Assembly (NCBI GenBank): GCA_045114665.1
Contig: JBGUKW010000249.1
Span: 1-16,955, forward strand
Reading direction: 5' to 3'
Source: CADAWZ01 sp045114665
Lineage (GTDB): Bacteria; Vulcanimicrobiota; CADAWZ01
Length of the DNA stretch: 16,955 nucleotides
The notes under the pieces were generated by a model that was not told where the DNA came from, made no database searches, and was given only the letters and a program-made list of their open reading frames with translations. The position numbers and the translations under genes are program-made. Positions within the stretch are counted from its first letter, which is position 1, and each line of letters begins with the position of its first letter. Below are positions 1-6,552 of the stretch, in pieces.

Positions 1-144
1 ATAGATAAAGAAGTAATAAAAATCGCTATATTGGATGGAGTTTTATATATACCTTCAGAAAATAAACTCTATAAAAATATAATAAATAGAAATGATGTTA
101 TTTTATCTGCTTTGTTGTTAAGAGATTTTTTATATAGTTTATAG
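1..144 (+). CDS. 3' end of an unidentified protein (partial)
   Basis: The first frame of the window is open from base 1 to a TAG stop at 142-144 and encodes the last 47 residues of a protein that starts outside the window. The tail has alternating hydrophobic and charged residues (it includes AILDGVLYIPSENKLY and ends in LLRDFLYSL). It shows no motif I recognise. The stop lies 10 nt before the methyltransferase ATG, and that gene's AGGG ribosome-binding site overlaps the stop, so the two are almost certainly co-transcribed. By position it could be a restriction endonuclease or another subunit of a modification system, but nothing in the visible residues shows this. Confidence 0.6.
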   Translation: MDKEVIKIAILDGVLYIPSENKLYKNIINRNDVILSALLLRDFLYSL

Positions 145-154
145 GGAAAATCAA

Positions 155-1315
155 ATGAAAATTTTTTATGAAAATAAGAAAACATTATCTGAAATTATCG
201 AACTTGCAAAAAATGTCAAGAAAATAGATTTAAATATTTTTAAAAATGATAATATTTTTATAGAAGGCGATAATTTTAATGTTATGTCTAATTTACTTGA
301 TTTTTATTCAAATAAAATAGATTTGATTTATATAGATCCGCCATATAATACAATGTCAGATTTTATGTATTCTGAAAATAAAATATCAACTGTAAGTTTT
401 TCACAAGAAGATAGTATTTTAGCATATAAGGATAAGATGTCATTAGATGATTATTTAGAATTTATAAGAGAGCGATTGGTTTTAATTTATTTGCTTTTGA
501 GCGATAAAGGAACATTATATTTTCATATTGATATAAAAATAGGGCATTATATTAAAATTTTACTTGATGAAATATTTGGTAAAGAAAATTTTGTAAATGA
601 TATAACTCGTGTAAAATCAAATCCCAAAAATTTTTCACGAAGAGCTTATGGAAATCAAAAAGATGTTATTTATATTTATTCTAAAAAAATTAGAAATAAT
701 ATATTTAATGATATAAAAATTCATTTAGATGAAAAAGAAAAAATAAAATTATTTCCTAAGATAGATGAAAATGGTAAAAGATATACTACAGTTCCATGTC
801 ATGCACCTGGGGAAACATTATGTGGCGAAACAGGTAAACAATGGAAGGGAGAATTTCCTCCAAAAGGTAGGCATTGGAGATATTCAGTAGATGAACTTGA
901 TAAATTAGATAGTCTTGGATTAATTGAATGGTCTAAAAATAAAGTGCCACGTATTAAAAAATATTTAGATGAACATTCGGGGAAAAAAATACAAGATATA
1001 TGGTTGGATTATAAAGACCCACAATATCCTATATATCCTACCGAAAAAAATAGACAAATGCTTGAAATGATAGTTGAACAATCTTCTTATGAAGACTCAA
1101 TTATTTTAGATTGTTTTTGTGGATCAGGAACTTTTTTAAAAGCTGGATTAAGTAAAAATAGAAAAGTTATAGGTATAGATAAATCACCAATAGCAACTAA
1201 AGTTATTTTTGAAAACGAAGAATTAAAAAATAAATTAAAATTGATTAAATTTTGCAATTCTACAAACAATACTGAAATACAAAAACAATTTTCTTTTGAA
1301 GAAATTCAAAATTGA
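155..1315 (+). CDS. beta-class adenine-specific DNA methyltransferase
   Basis: Predicted S-adenosylmethionine-dependent DNA methyltransferase modifying an exocyclic amino group, most likely adenine N6. The catalytic motif DPPY is at residues 61-64 (IDPPYNT). The region YPTEKN at 294-299 matches motif X, and the SAM-binding FCGSGT is at 321-326. Motif IV preceding motifs X and I is the beta-class permutation, shared by type III Mod subunits and many solitary or type II enzymes. The segment between (about 150-290, with GKQWKGEFPPKGRHW) would hold the target-recognition domain. At 386 aa it is short for a type III Mod (usually over 500) and fits a type II or orphan enzyme. AGGG at 143-146 lies 8 nt before the ATG. 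The gene is strikingly AT-rich: 11 G/C in the 60 bases 241-300, against 23 of 60 at 11461-11520 in pnp, which suggests horizontal acquisition. The target sequence and any partner nuclease are unknown. Confidence 0.9.
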   Translation: MKIFYENKKTLSEIIELAKNVKKIDLNIFKNDNIFIEGDNFNVMSNLLDFYSNKIDLIYIDPPYNTMSDFMYSENKISTVSFSQEDSILAYKDKMSLDDYLEFIRERLVLIYLLLSDKGTLYFHIDIKIGHYIKILLDEIFGKENFVNDITRVKSNPKNFSRRAYGNQKDVIYIYSKKIRNNIFNDIKIHLDEKEKIKLFPKIDENGKRYTTVPCHAPGETLCGETGKQWKGEFPPKGRHWRYSVDELDKLDSLGLIEWSKNKVPRIKKYLDEHSGKKIQDIWLDYKDPQYPIYPTEKNRQMLEMIVEQSSYEDSIILDCFCGSGTFLKAGLSKNRKVIGIDKSPIATKVIFENEELKNKLKLIKFCNSTNNTEIQKQFSFEEIQN

Positions 1316-1352
1316 TTAAATAAATTTAGCAGATTAACAATGCGAGGGAAAT

Positions 1353-1883
1353 ATGTATATAACTTCAAGTTCTGGGAAGCATTTCGATCCCATAAATCCT
1401 GACAAAAATTTGATAGATTTAACTGATATAGCACATTCACTTTCTTTAATATGCCGTGCAAATGGTCATTTTAAGCATTTTTATTCTGTTGCAAGTCATT
1501 CTATAGCTTGTTGCATAGAAGCAGAAAAAAGAGGCTTTGATAAAAAAATTCAGCTTGCTTGTCTTTTACACGATGCAAGTGAAGCTTATTTATCTGATGT
1601 TACAAGACCAATAAAAGCCCTTTTGGATACTTATTTGAAAGTAGAAGATAAATTGCAAAACACTATTTGGGAAAAATATTTAGGTAAAATTCCTGATGAA
1701 GAAGATAGAAAAAAAATATTTGGTGTTGATGATGATATGCTTTCACTTGAATTTTTAAATTTAATGCCAGAAAAATTGGGTGATAGGTATAAAAATATTT
1801 TGTCTGATGTCAATTTTGAATTTGAGCAAATGGAATTGACAGAAAAACGATTTATTGAAAGATTTAATGAATTAACTCATTGA
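1353..1883 (+). CDS. HD-domain phosphohydrolase (YfbR/COG1896-like)
   Basis: A 176-aa metal-dependent phosphohydrolase of the HD superfamily. The metal-binding pattern is visible: H49 in VASHS, the HD doublet at 73-74 in LLHDASEAYLSD, and a later acidic cluster (DDD at 127-129). The N-terminal segment IDLTDIAHSL followed by GHFKHFYSVASHS is typical of small HD proteins found in phages and bacterial accessory regions, related to the YfbR 5'-deoxynucleotidases. The substrate is probably a nucleotide, but this is inferred from the family. The start is supported by GAGGGA just upstream of the ATG. It lies 37 nt after the methyltransferase stop and 34 nt before the esterase start, on the same strand, so co-transcription is likely. 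Confidence 0.82.
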   Translation: MYITSSSGKHFDPINPDKNLIDLTDIAHSLSLICRANGHFKHFYSVASHSIACCIEAEKRGFDKKIQLACLLHDASEAYLSDVTRPIKALLDTYLKVEDKLQNTIWEKYLGKIPDEEDRKKIFGVDDDMLSLEFLNLMPEKLGDRYKNILSDVNFEFEQMELTEKRFIERFNELTH

Positions 1884-1917
1884 GTGAAAAATATTTATCA
1901 CAAGAGGAACAGAGACT

Positions 1918-2745
1918 ATGTTTAAACGTTTTATTTTATTGACATTTGCACTATTTATAGCAATGTCAATAGCAGTTTCAGCACATACTAAAAATGTTGT
2001 CATTCAAGGACATCACGGAAAACTTTTTGCAGTTATTCAAACTCCAAAAAATAAAAAAACATACCCAATGGTCATAATTTTACACGGATTTTTGGCAAAT
2101 AAAGAAATGCCCTTGTTAAAAACATTGGCAGACAATCTTGAAGAAAAAGGAATTGCTTCAATCATTTTTGATTTCAATGGACACGGTGAAAGTGAAGGAA
2201 AATTTGAAGATATGACAATTTCAAATGAAATTGAAGATACAAAAAAAGTTTATAATTATGTTAGAAAAATTCCTGAAGTAACTTCAATTTCAATGGTAGG
2301 ACATTCACAAGGTGCAATCTTAGCAGGTATGGTCGCAGGTGAACTTGGAGAAGATAAAATAAAGTGTATTGCTCTGATGTCATCTGCTATAAGCATATTT
2401 GATGATTCAGTCCGTGGCATTTTTCTTGGTAGAAAATTTGATCCAATAAATCTTCCTGAATATTTAGAAATTCACAAAGGAATTAATGTTGGGCGTGCTT
2501 ATCTTAAAGATATTCAAACTCTACCTGTTGAGACAATATCACAAAAATTTAAGGGCAGAGCTTATATGATACATGGAACTTCCGATTTTTTGATTCCATA
2601 CACAGACAGCATCAGGTATCATTTCATTTTCCAAAATAGTGAAATTCATCTATTGACAGGTTTTGATCATAATTTCACACAAGACATAACAAGACCTGAT
2701 AAATGTGTTACCAATTTTTTTGTTGAAGAATTATTAGAAAAATAA
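1918..2745 (+). CDS. secreted alpha/beta hydrolase, feruloyl/cinnamoyl-esterase-like
   Basis: A 275-aa serine hydrolase with an N-terminal signal peptide (hydrophobic residues 5-20, probable cleavage after VSA at about residue 22), so probably periplasmic or exported. The nucleophile elbow GHSQG at 128-132 gives Ser130. Asp223 (HGTSDFLIP) and His251 (GFDHNF) complete a plausible triad, and HGF at 56-58 supplies the oxyanion hole. The stretch FDFNGHGESEGKFEDMT strongly resembles the cinnamoyl/feruloyl esterase group (Est1E from Butyrivibrio, LJ0536 from Lactobacillus), which releases hydroxycinnamates from plant cell-wall or dietary esters. The exact substrate is inferred. AGAGG at 1903-1907 serves as ribosome-binding site, 10 nt before the ATG. 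The gene is last in its strand block and is followed directly by a strong bidirectional terminator. Its signal peptide closely matches that of the Sel1 protein at 6553-8712. Confidence 0.87.
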   Translation: MFKRFILLTFALFIAMSIAVSAHTKNVVIQGHHGKLFAVIQTPKNKKTYPMVIILHGFLANKEMPLLKTLADNLEEKGIASIIFDFNGHGESEGKFEDMTISNEIEDTKKVYNYVRKIPEVTSISMVGHSQGAILAGMVAGELGEDKIKCIALMSSAISIFDDSVRGIFLGRKFDPINLPEYLEIHKGINVGRAYLKDIQTLPVETISQKFKGRAYMIHGTSDFLIPYTDSIRYHFIFQNSEIHLLTGFDHNFTQDITRPDKCVTNFFVEELLEK

Positions 2746-2797
2746 AAAAAAATTGGTTAGTATGATATAAAAAATCTCATACTAACCAATTTTTTTT
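2745..2797. terminator. bidirectional intrinsic terminator between convergent genes
   Basis: A perfect 21-bp inverted repeat: arms 2745-2765 and 2777-2797, with an 11-nt loop. The core arm is AATTGGTTAGTATGA. It is flanked by an A run on the left and a T run on the right, so RNA from either strand forms the hairpin followed by a U tract. It starts right at the end of the esterase gene, and its right arm includes the first bases of the stop codon of the converging protease gene (2796-2798). Confidence 0.93.
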
Positions 2798-3809
2798 ATA
2801 ATGAATTCCAAGCTCTATTTACTTCAGATATTCTTTGTGCTCCTGTTGGATGGTCTCTATTTTGAACATTTAATGTTCCTGCAACACTCTCGAAAATATC
2901 TGCAAATCTAAACCAAGCAACCATTCCTTCTCTTGAATATCCTGCTCTCTTTAGAAGTTTTAACCCATATAAATCAGCTTCATATTCTTTTTCTTTAGTA
3001 AAACTTCCATTTATATATTGCTGTATTTGATTCATATTACCTTGACCTTGTTGCCAAAGTTTTTGTTGTGTTAACATCTTTTGTTTTGTATGTTCGCGGA
3101 AAACATGAGCCCCTTCATGAGCTAAAATAGCAGCTACAAGATGTTCAAAATATAATTCAGCCATTTTTTGTTGATTAGGGCTTAATTGTCCCTGAATTTC
3201 TGGCAAATTATACATATTATATGGATTATTTTGGTTTAATCTTAGGCTTCCATTTTGTGACATTTGCGTGGCTTGTACTGCTGCCATTGCTAATTGTCTT
3301 GTGTAAGGTGTATCTATTTTTCCATAATATGCCATCCCCATTGCAAGTCTTTTATCTACTTCTAAAAGTAAAGAATCTATTACAATAGAACTATGAAATG
3401 ATACAGCATTATATCCAAATACCCCTGGCATTACTACATATTTTGAATCTTTTGAATCATAATTTGGAAAAACATATCTGCCAACATTATTAAATTTATT
3501 AGATATGACATTTAAAAATTGATCATATCTATTGTCAACAGGATGAGTAGCTGCCATTTTATTTACCATCATCTGATCCTGATATCTCATCTGCATTTCA
3601 ATACTATTGGCATTTTGTTGAAATTGATTGTTATACTGGTTATTATATTGATTAGTATAATATTGATTATTATATTGGTTGTATTGGTTATACTGATTGT
3701 ATTGAGGTCTATTTTGTAGTTGACTTCTCTTATAATAAAGTTGGGCATAAGATGGCACTATTGAACTTATAAAGAACAATATCACTAACAATAATATTTT
3801 TTTTGTCAT
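2796..3809 (-). CDS. M48-type zinc metalloprotease with N/Q/Y-rich segment
   Basis: A 337-aa secreted protein with a signal peptide (hydrophobic 5-20, likely cleavage after SYA at residue 22). Zinc site: HEGAH at 231-235 (HExxH), followed by H240. ExxAD at 275-279 supplies the probable third ligand E275. The late DHPTGAQRI is the THP...RI-type signature near the C-terminus of M48 (Ste24/HtpX/BepA/LoiP-like) peptidases. There are no transmembrane helices beyond the signal peptide, so it resembles periplasmic BepA/LoiP enzymes involved in envelope quality control; that role is inferred. Residues 36-66 are almost entirely Asn, Gln and Tyr, which is unusual for this family. AGGAGG (3814-3819) lies 4-5 nt before the ATG. 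The gene begins 14 nt after the pseudokinase/propeller gene, so the two form an operon, and it ends inside the bidirectional terminator. Confidence 0.85.
   Translation of the reverse strand: MTKKILLLVILFFISSIVPSYAQLYYKRSQLQNRPQYNQYNQYNQYNNQYYTNQYNNQYNNQFQQNANSIEMQMRYQDQMMVNKMAATHPVDNRYDQFLNVISNKFNNVGRYVFPNYDSKDSKYVVMPGVFGYNAVSFHSSIVIDSLLLEVDKRLAMGMAYYGKIDTPYTRQLAMAAVQATQMSQNGSLRLNQNNPYNMYNLPEIQGQLSPNQQKMAELYFEHLVAAILAHEGAHVFREHTKQKMLTQQKLWQQGQGNMNQIQQYINGSFTKEKEYEADLYGLKLLKRAGYSREGMVAWFRFADIFESVAGTLNVQNRDHPTGAQRISEVNRAWNSL
3612..3704 (-). repeat. low-complexity N/Q/Y-coding repeat in the protease gene
   Basis: About 31 codons encoding imperfect tandem repeats of QYN, QYNN and NQY units directly after the signal peptide region of the protease. 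On the + strand the DNA reads as repeated TATTGATTATTATATTGG-like units. Such tracts are prone to slippage and unequal recombination, so copy number may vary between strains. Confidence 0.8.
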
Positions 3810-3823
3810 TTTCCCTCCTTATT

Positions 3824-5851
3824 CTAATCCTCTCTTGGGGTAAATGAATATATTTCCCCTTCATCACTACTGCAATATAATCTTCCCTTATAAACTAATG
3901 GAATACTATTTGCCTTGCCTTTCAATTTTATTTGCCTGTATATCGTACCATTATCAATATTTGCTGTTAAAATCGTATGTTCTGGAGATGTTAAAAACAG
4001 GTATTTATCTGAAACACAAAATACAGGATTTGATTTAGAAGCAAAATCTATTTTCCAAAGTGTCTCTCCTGTATCTTTGTTCATTGCTACAATCTGCCCC
4101 ATTGCACTTGAGGATATTGCCATATTTTCAGATATGACAGGTCCATGTACAACAGCCCCTTTTATTGAAGATGTCCAGATAACTCTTCCACTATGTGCTT
4201 CAACACAATAGACATTTCCAGCACCATCTCCTGCATATACTTTTCCATTCGATAGAGAAACAGGTGATGTAAATGACGATGCCTTTACCTCCCATTCTAC
4301 AATTCTTGTCTCTCTATTTACAGCAAGAAGACCGTGAGATAATGTAGGAATGTACAATCTCGAACTGTCAAATATAACTGGAGCCATAACTTTTCCTTTT
4401 AGGCTTTCCATTGAAACTGGCTTACCATCTAATGGATTTACTTGAACCATAAAACCGTCATAGGAAATAGTCATTATCGTTTTGTCAGTTATATTTGGAG
4501 GAGTTAAGAACATACTTTTTGTTCTAAAATCCCATAATGGCTCATTTTTTTCAAAATCAACTGCAGTTTGACCTGTTGCAGAATTTATATACATTATTTT
4601 TCCATCTGTAACTGGTGGAACCGCATTTATATTTAGTACATATCTTTTTATTAACTGTGCTTTTGTAAAATTTAAAAGATATAAATTTCCCTTATCTGAC
4701 AAGACAGTCAAAGCATTTTCTGCTGGCTGGATATAAAATCTTGAAGATGGTCCAACCATTATACTCCAGTTTAATTTTAAAAATGGCGTTGGGTGATTTC
4801 CAAAAGCATTTGTCCTTTCAGAATTGCCTAAATATATGCTCCAATCGCATTTTTCTTCTTTTATCTCTTCCTTTTTTTCCTCTTTAGGCTTTCCAATATT
4901 TCTTATCTCTTCAAGAAGTTCAGAAGGTGCTATAAGTGCATGATATATATTTAACATCTTCTTTATTATTGGATGTAATTCTGGTACATCTGCATTTTTG
5001 GGAATTTCAGGAACAGGTAATCTTGGATCACTGCTTGCTTGTATTCCACTTATTATATAAAGAAGAGTTAAACCTGCACAATAAATATCGTATTTAGGAC
5101 TTATTTCAGAATCCAATAAAGGTCTTTCTTCAAATGGGTTGTCTATTCCAATTTCTTTATAAAATATTGGCATTCCAATATTTATATATTTTATATCCTC
5201 GTTATCTGTTATGACGAAAGAATAAGGTAACATATTGCAACAGCAGAAAGGTCTCTTTTGATTTTGTTGGAAAAATACAAGGATTTCTACTATAGATTCA
5301 GCCCATTTTATAACTTTTTCCTTACTTGGTTTATCTGATTTTAATCTTATTTCTTCAATATGATCGAGTACTGATTTTCCAGTTTGATATTCATATATGA
5401 CAGAAAATGTATCATTTTCAAAATCACTATCTATAACACAACTTAAATTGTTATGTTGAAGTCTTTTAAGTGCATTTGTAGTTTTCATTAGGCGATCGCC
5501 TATTATTTCTCGTTCTTCTTTTGTTTTATTTACTATTCTAAAATCTTTTAATATGTAAAGTCTATCATTTTTATAATGTCTTACAATACATACTGTACCT
5601 GTTGCACTACAAGCAAGAGGTTCTTCAAGTATATATTTATCTGAAAAACGAACTTCATTTGAAGAACTTCCAAATGAGTTCGATGTATTATTTGATTCAT
5701 CTTCTTCAGGTGTCTCTTCTTCTTCAGCTTGGATGGAATCAATTTCTTCTAAATTTTTTTCTTCATCTTCAGGAGCAAAATCTGTAAAACAATAAGGGCA
5801 GAATTTAAAACTCGAATCAACTTCTTTTCCGCATTCAGAACAAACTTTCAT
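3824..5851 (-). CDS. zinc ribbon + pseudokinase + PQQ-like beta-propeller protein
   Basis: A soluble 675-aa multidomain protein. From the ATG at 5851: a zinc ribbon with CxxC pairs at 4/7 and 18/21 (CSECG, CPYC); an acidic, Ser/Asn-rich linker to about 68; a Hanks-type kinase-like domain at about 70-321; a charged Lys/Glu linker; then a PQQ-like beta-propeller at about 336-675 with repeats such as AGDGAGNVYCVEAHSGRVIW and MNKDTGETLW. The kinase fold is recognisable (LKDF with Lys102; YDIYCAGLTLLYIISG for subdomain IX). However, the HRD loop is replaced by CCCNMLPYSF (from 203), the DFG by NIG (224-226), and the glycine loop is degenerate, so it is probably a pseudokinase. No signal peptide or membrane helix is seen, so the propeller appears cytoplasmic. 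GGAG at 5858-5861 sits 6 nt before this ATG; the in-frame TTG 12 nt upstream overlaps that site and was rejected. The gene heads an operon with the M48 protease. Confidence 0.82.
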   Translation of the reverse strand: MKVCSECGKEVDSSFKFCPYCFTDFAPEDEEKNLEEIDSIQAEEEETPEEDESNNTSNSFGSSSNEVRFSDKYILEEPLACSATGTVCIVRHYKNDRLYILKDFRIVNKTKEEREIIGDRLMKTTNALKRLQHNNLSCVIDSDFENDTFSVIYEYQTGKSVLDHIEEIRLKSDKPSKEKVIKWAESIVEILVFFQQNQKRPFCCCNMLPYSFVITDNEDIKYINIGMPIFYKEIGIDNPFEERPLLDSEISPKYDIYCAGLTLLYIISGIQASSDPRLPVPEIPKNADVPELHPIIKKMLNIYHALIAPSELLEEIRNIGKPKEEKKEEIKEEKCDWSIYLGNSERTNAFGNHPTPFLKLNWSIMVGPSSRFYIQPAENALTVLSDKGNLYLLNFTKAQLIKRYVLNINAVPPVTDGKIMYINSATGQTAVDFEKNEPLWDFRTKSMFLTPPNITDKTIMTISYDGFMVQVNPLDGKPVSMESLKGKVMAPVIFDSSRLYIPTLSHGLLAVNRETRIVEWEVKASSFTSPVSLSNGKVYAGDGAGNVYCVEAHSGRVIWTSSIKGAVVHGPVISENMAISSSAMGQIVAMNKDTGETLWKIDFASKSNPVFCVSDKYLFLTSPEHTILTANIDNGTIYRQIKLKGKANSIPLVYKGRLYCSSDEGEIYSFTPRED

Positions 5852-5921
5852 TTTTATCTCCAAATTAAAATGTTAATATAAAAATACTTACATTTTATCA
5901 AAATCAATAATATTAATAATT

Positions 5922-6461
5922 TTATAAATTATATATAATTCCTTCAGTCATCAACTTTTGCAAAGTTTCATCTTCTTCGGTTATAATCCCAATGACATAT
6001 TTTAAATAACAATGTAATTTTTCTAAATTTTCTCTGTTAAAATAAAGTTGAAGTTGATTTGCTGTCAATACACCTTCTTTATCCCAAAACGAAACTATCA
6101 ACTTCATATCAACATCAACAATAGTATTAGAATCTGGTCTAAAATAAACAACATCAGGATTATTTCTAATATCATATTTTGGATATAAATGAAATTCTAA
6201 ATCAGGCTCAATACAAGTTATTGTTTCAGGCTCCTCTAATTTATCATTTAAGAGAGCCTCAATTTTATCACATAATTCCTCAACTTCGGCTGGAAGTAAA
6301 ACCTCTTGATATACAATATTATAATTAAGCCATTCTTGTGCTTTAAGTGTCAAATCAACCTTGCACCATTTATCTTCCCAATCATCTATTGATTTTTGAT
6401 ATTTTGATATGCGAAATCTAAAATCAATTCCACCAAGGTCAAGTTTTAGCCACATAGTCAT
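5922..6461 (-). CDS. small acidic protein, possibly WapI-type immunity family
   Basis: A 179-aa soluble acidic protein without a signal peptide or membrane segment. The N-terminal half (WLKLDLGGIDFRFRISKYQ, then DDWEDKWCKVDLTLKAQEWL, LLPAEVEELCDKIEALL, and an EPDLEFHLYP strand) follows the layout I associate with WapI-like immunity proteins, which neutralise polymorphic toxins. I cannot confirm this without a profile search, and no toxin gene is visible nearby. The start is supported by a G-rich ribosome-binding site AGGGGGG (6468-6474), 6 nt before the ATG at 6459-6461. The second Met, two codons later, is less well placed. It lies 91 nt downstream of the Sel1 gene, after a long RNA hairpin, and 70 nt upstream of the pseudokinase gene. 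I saw no clear promoter in either gap. Confidence 0.6.
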   Translation of the reverse strand: MTMWLKLDLGGIDFRFRISKYQKSIDDWEDKWCKVDLTLKAQEWLNYNIVYQEVLLPAEVEELCDKIEALLNDKLEEPETITCIEPDLEFHLYPKYDIRNNPDVVYFRPDSNTIVDVDMKLIVSFWDKEGVLTANQLQLYFNRENLEKLHCYLKYVIGIITEEDETLQKLMTEGIIYNL

Positions 6462-6467
6462 TTTGTT

Positions 6468-6485
6468 CCCCCCTATCGTTTTTTT
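6468..6485 (-). repeat. leader repeat, copy 1 (upstream of the WapI-like gene)
   Basis: On the + strand this is a C run followed immediately by TATCGTTTTTTT (6474-6485). The same 12 bases and a C run occur at 8719-8745 in front of the Sel1 gene. In the sense direction it reads AAAAAAACGATA followed by a G-run ribosome-binding site. Confidence 0.6.
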
Positions 6486-6492
6486 CTTAGAG

Positions 6493-6533
6493 AATTAAGG
6501 GCATGCTGATAATACCTCAACACACCCTTAATT
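6493..6533 (-). promoter_or_regulatory. 17-bp RNA hairpin between the Sel1 and WapI-like genes
   Basis: In - strand RNA, arm AAUUAAGGGUGUGUUGA (6533-6517) pairs with UCAGCAUGCCCUUAAUU (6509-6493) over 17 bp with a 7-nt loop, using three G-U wobbles. In + strand RNA the same three positions would be A-C mismatches, so the fold fits the direction of transcription. It is followed by an A-rich rather than U-rich stretch, so it is not a standard intrinsic terminator. An mRNA-stabilising, processing or attenuating element is more likely. Confidence 0.6.
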
Positions 6534-6552
6534 TAGAGTTTATCAATAAATT

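Noticed and set aside
70..325. Active serine/threonine kinase in the zinc-ribbon protein (residue numbers)
   Set aside because: The fold is recognisable, but the HRD aspartate and the DFG aspartate are missing and the glycine loop is degenerate, so it is described as a pseudokinase. The coordinates here are protein residues of the gene at 3824-5851.
5852..5863. TTG at 5861-5863 as start of the pseudokinase/propeller gene
   Set aside because: The TTG overlaps the GGAG ribosome-binding site of the ATG at 5849-5851, which has ideal 6-nt spacing and places the zinc-ribbon cysteines close to the N-terminus as usual.
5860..5921. Promoter for the pseudokinase operon (TTGATA and TATATT on the - strand)
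   Set aside because: The spacer would be only 15 nt and the region is so AT-rich that such matches are expected by chance.
6493..6533. Intrinsic terminator after the Sel1 gene
   Set aside because: The hairpin is good, but the following bases in the transcribed strand are A-rich with no U tract, so it is reported as an RNA hairpin instead.
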